Positions 31,455 through 33,478 of a stretch of DNA of 33,478 bases are shown here, one piece after another (within the stretch, counting starts at the first letter, position 1; each line of letters starts with the position of its first letter). The notes below the pieces were generated by a model. The model saw only the letters and a program-made list of their open reading frames with translations. It had not been told where the DNA came from and did no database searches. The stretch covers positions 1 through 33,478 of the forward strand of contig CASELQ010000011.1 in NCBI GenBank assembly GCA_949288785.1, read 5' to 3'. This DNA comes from an uncultured Eubacteriales bacterium (GTDB lineage: Bacteria > Bacillota > Clostridia > Christensenellales > Borkfalkiaceae). The position numbers and the translations under genes are program-made.

Positions 31455-33098
31455 ATGAAAACAAACGAAACGCTAAAATTACTTGATGACAAAGACTTTC
31501 TTGATAAGATATATCATTTTTCTTACCATAGGTGCAATACATCTTTTGAAGCTGAGGATCTATGCTCGGATATAGTTCTTGCAGTAATATCAGCCATACA
31601 TAAACAAGAACGTATTGATAATTTTTACGCCTTTGTATGGACTGTTGCTCGCAGAGTTTATGCTGATTATTGTGAGAAAAGAAATGCGGAACGCCAAGTG
31701 TTCAGCATTGAAAACAGCGACTTGATGTTAGCATCTAAAGAAAATGAAATAGAAGAATTTGTTGAGGAAACAGCCGAACAAGAACAAATAAGTAGGATTT
31801 TCAAGGAAATTGCTTTTTTGTCAAAGGCATACCGAGAAGTAATGGTAATGTTCTACATTGATGAGTTAAAGGTGAAAGAGATTGCTACAAGAATTAACAT
31901 CAATGAAACCACCGTAAAGCAACGTTTGTTTTCTGCACGAAATTCAGTTAGAAAAGAGGTTGAAACTATGAGCGAAAGAACGTATGTATTAAAGCCTATC
32001 AAATTGGCTATTTCAGGAACAGGAAATCCTTGCGGCAACGATCCTCGTTCTAAAACCGAAAGGATGTTTTCTCAAAACTTAATATATTTGTGCAAAGACA
32101 AACCAAAGTCAGCAAAAGAACTGTCCGAAGAACTTTGCGTGCCTATGCCTTATATTGAAGAAGAATTGGAAATTCAATGTCACGGCGAAAACGGAAAATA
32201 TGGTATGCTCCGCAAACTTGAGAACGGCAAGTATGCAGTAAATATTCATTTGGTGGATTATGATGAGTACGACCAAGCCAATAAAATTTACGAGAAGCAT
32301 TTACCTGAATTTTGCGAAGTTATCAAAAACACGCTGAAACAGAATGAAGAAAAAATACTTTCATTCCCTTATTTGAGCGAACAGAAAGATTTACGCTTTA
32401 TTATGTGGTCTTTGATCTCAAGAACAGTTTGGGATTTTGAAGAAAGAATCAATAAAGTTCTTGCAGAAAAATACTTTTCTGATATTGCTCCGGTTAATAG
32501 GACTTTTTCTTGCGTTGCAGTTGCATATACTGATGAACAATATCCTGAGTTTGATTTCTATGGTTGTGATGGTATATATGCAACTTCAATCGGCGGGTAT
32601 AAGTCGGTATTCGCATCCAATATTTACGGCAAGCGTATTGATAAACACTTCCATTGTGGACACAACCTATCTCACGATCCCAAACTCTTAATGGTACTTA
32701 GAGCCATTGGAGGAATTGCCATTGATGAACTGACCGAAAGTGAAAAAGAAATAGCAGCTAAAGCTCTTGAATGTGGGTATCTTCGCAAGAATGGAAATGT
32801 CATTGAACCCAAAATCATTGTGATTGACAGAAAGAACGATATGGACTTCTATAATCTCTCCTTTGATTTCAATAATGATATGGGAATGGTTATTGAAAAA
32901 ATTGCCGCTGAGCTTTCTGTGTTTATGAAAACACACATTCCCGAACACCTTATGAACGAGTATCAAATCTATACGGGACTTATTGCGGGCGTCAGAATAT
33001 TGGCAAAAGCAATCGAAGAATGTATTAACGAAGGTCTGCTTGTAGAACCTGAAAACAAGGTTGGAGCAGAAGGCGTATTGATGATTGTGGAAAGATAA
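31455..33098 (+). CDS. ECF-like sigma-70 factor with long C-terminal extension
   Basis: A 547-residue protein read from ATG 31455 (AAAAAGGTG upstream; a TTG at 31434 has no ribosome site). Residues ~15-75 are sigma region 2 ('EAEDLCSDIVLAVISAIHKQ', 'FYAFVWTVARRVYADYCEKR'). Residues ~110-165 are region 4 with its helix-turn-helix ('LSKAYREVMVMFYIDELKVK', 'EIATRININETTVKQRLFSA'). The remaining ~370 residues are not found in ordinary ECF factors. They begin with a probable winged helix ('QNLIYLCKDKPKSAKELSEE') and continue into an unrecognised domain containing 'HFHCGHNLSHDP'. No anti-sigma gene is adjacent, so the extension may carry the control. Lower GC than the chromosomal genes suggests transfer. 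Confidence 0.8.
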   Translation: MKTNETLKLLDDKDFLDKIYHFSYHRCNTSFEAEDLCSDIVLAVISAIHKQERIDNFYAFVWTVARRVYADYCEKRNAERQVFSIENSDLMLASKENEIEEFVEETAEQEQISRIFKEIAFLSKAYREVMVMFYIDELKVKEIATRININETTVKQRLFSARNSVRKEVETMSERTYVLKPIKLAISGTGNPCGNDPRSKTERMFSQNLIYLCKDKPKSAKELSEELCVPMPYIEEELEIQCHGENGKYGMLRKLENGKYAVNIHLVDYDEYDQANKIYEKHLPEFCEVIKNTLKQNEEKILSFPYLSEQKDLRFIMWSLISRTVWDFEERINKVLAEKYFSDIAPVNRTFSCVAVAYTDEQYPEFDFYGCDGIYATSIGGYKSVFASNIYGKRIDKHFHCGHNLSHDPKLLMVLRAIGGIAIDELTESEKEIAAKALECGYLRKNGNVIEPKIIVIDRKNDMDFYNLSFDFNNDMGMVIEKIAAELSVFMKTHIPEHLMNEYQIYTGLIAGVRILAKAIEECINEGLLVEPENKVGAEGVLMIVER

Positions 33099-33110
33099 AT
33101 AATTACTGCG

Positions 33111-33137
33111 AAGGCACCGCTTTGGCGGTGCCTTTGT
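33111..33137 (+). terminator. Terminator of the sigma-factor gene
   Basis: AAGGCACCGC (33111-33120), loop TTTG, GCGGTGCCTT (33125-33134), then TGTTT. Confidence 0.8.
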
Positions 33138-33188
33138 TTATGCCGGTGAATTATACTATTAAGTGCAACAGAGTAAATAAAAAAAGGA

Positions 33189-33273
33189 GTTCATACAAAT
33201 CCGTGGTAAAATAGAGTTGCAAAACCAAAATTTACTACAAAGGAGATCTGTATGAACTACCACCATTTTACCA
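33189..33273 (+). promoter_or_regulatory. Inverted repeats masking the transposase start
   Basis: GTTCATACA (33189-33197) is the perfect complement of TGTATGAAC (33249-33257), which contains the transposase ATG. TGGTAAAAT (33204-33212) pairs likewise with ATTTTACCA (33265-33273). RNA read in from outside the insertion sequence would fold over the start codon. Confidence 0.5.
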
Positions 33274-33478
33274 TAGAAGAGCGCTGTTGTCCACGAGAAT
33301 ACTATGTTAAAGGAAAAAGTTATAGAGAAATTGCAAAATTACTTGGCAGGAATGTCAGTTCGGTATCACGGGAACAGAGGCGGAATTGTACCTTTTACAG
33401 AGATATCCCGAGATATTATCCGTATACGGCGCAAAAGAAAAGCAATCTGCGCAACAGTTACCGCCACCGGGGAATGTT
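33252..33478 (+). CDS. IS30-family transposase, 3'-truncated by the window
   Basis: The frame is open from ATG 33252 (AGGAG seven bases upstream) to the window end, 75 residues. The N-terminus 'MNYHHFTIEERCCPREYYVK' and the helix-turn-helix 'SYREIAKLLGRNVSSVSREQ' followed by 'RRNC' are the DNA-binding part of IS30-type transposases. 'YYPYTAQKKSNLRNSYRHRG' continues the family pattern. The DDE catalytic core lies beyond the window. Some residues differ from the usual pattern (C-C-P-R where E-R-S/x-C-I-R is common, and E-Q-R-R for E-I-R-R), so the copy may be drifting. The left inverted repeat of the element should lie between 33138 and 33190, but was not identified. Confidence 0.85.
   Translation, partial: MNYHHFTIEERCCPREYYVKGKSYREIAKLLGRNVSSVSREQRRNCTFYRDIPRYYPYTAQKKSNLRNSYRHRGM

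Overview
The window looks like a Clostridia-type Firmicute chromosome, most likely a gut lineage or a metagenome-assembled genome. Evidence: strong AGGAGG-type ribosome binding sites, TTGACA/TATAAT promoters, the gene order rpsB-tsf / pyrH-frr-uppS-cdsA-dxr-rseP, an L27 with a Firmicute-style N-terminal extension, a DegV protein, and integrative-element genes (TnpV, tandem large serine recombinases). Species cannot be named from the sequence alone.

Layout. (1) 1-7222 is the right end of an integrative element. It holds the tail of a surface protein (Ig-like repeats, then nine Cys/His zinc-ribbon-like repeats, then a two-helix VirB2/TrbC-pilin-like C-terminus) with a reading-frame break near 440-450. 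Next come a TnpV-family protein, three small proteins, and three overlapping serine recombinase genes, the middle one without a catalytic domain. The operon ends at a hairpin terminator, and the element's attachment site probably lies just beyond. (2) 7224-7610 is a non-coding patch of duplicated, hairpin-rich repeats. (3) 7685-10133 holds a YbaK/EbsC-type deacylase, a small serine invertase on the minus strand, and a DUF898-like membrane protein. Between the last two, two palindromic 18-bp sites with matching cores in opposite orientation bracket a strong promoter that points at the membrane protein. This is a candidate phase-variable promoter switch and the most interesting item in the window. 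(4) 10313-30441 is chromosomal: degV, a helical protein, rplU-rpmA with an L21-type leader but no prp between them, an OGG-type glycosylase, a NifU-like scaffold plus GGGtGRT protein, a NahK-like sugar kinase, rpsB-tsf, the pyrH-to-rseP operon, gdhA, a radical SAM / DUF4130 DNA-repair pair, a DUF1835-like protein and an SPFH/zinc-ribbon protein. (5) 30607-31104 is tRNA-Gly(CCC) with an encoded CCA, followed by a perfect 40-bp palindromic terminator and three copies of an unexplained ~105-bp repeat. (6) 31140-33478 is more AT-rich accessory DNA: an ECF-like sigma factor with a ~370-residue C-terminal extension and the 5' part of an IS30-family transposase cut by the window edge.

How the genes work together. 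The central block serves translation (S2, EF-Ts, RRF, L21, L27), nucleotide supply (UMP kinase), and membrane/isoprenoid synthesis (DXR, UppS, CdsA), plus the site-2 protease RseP. The two ends are mobile or accessory DNA. No CRISPR array, rRNA gene or replication origin was seen.
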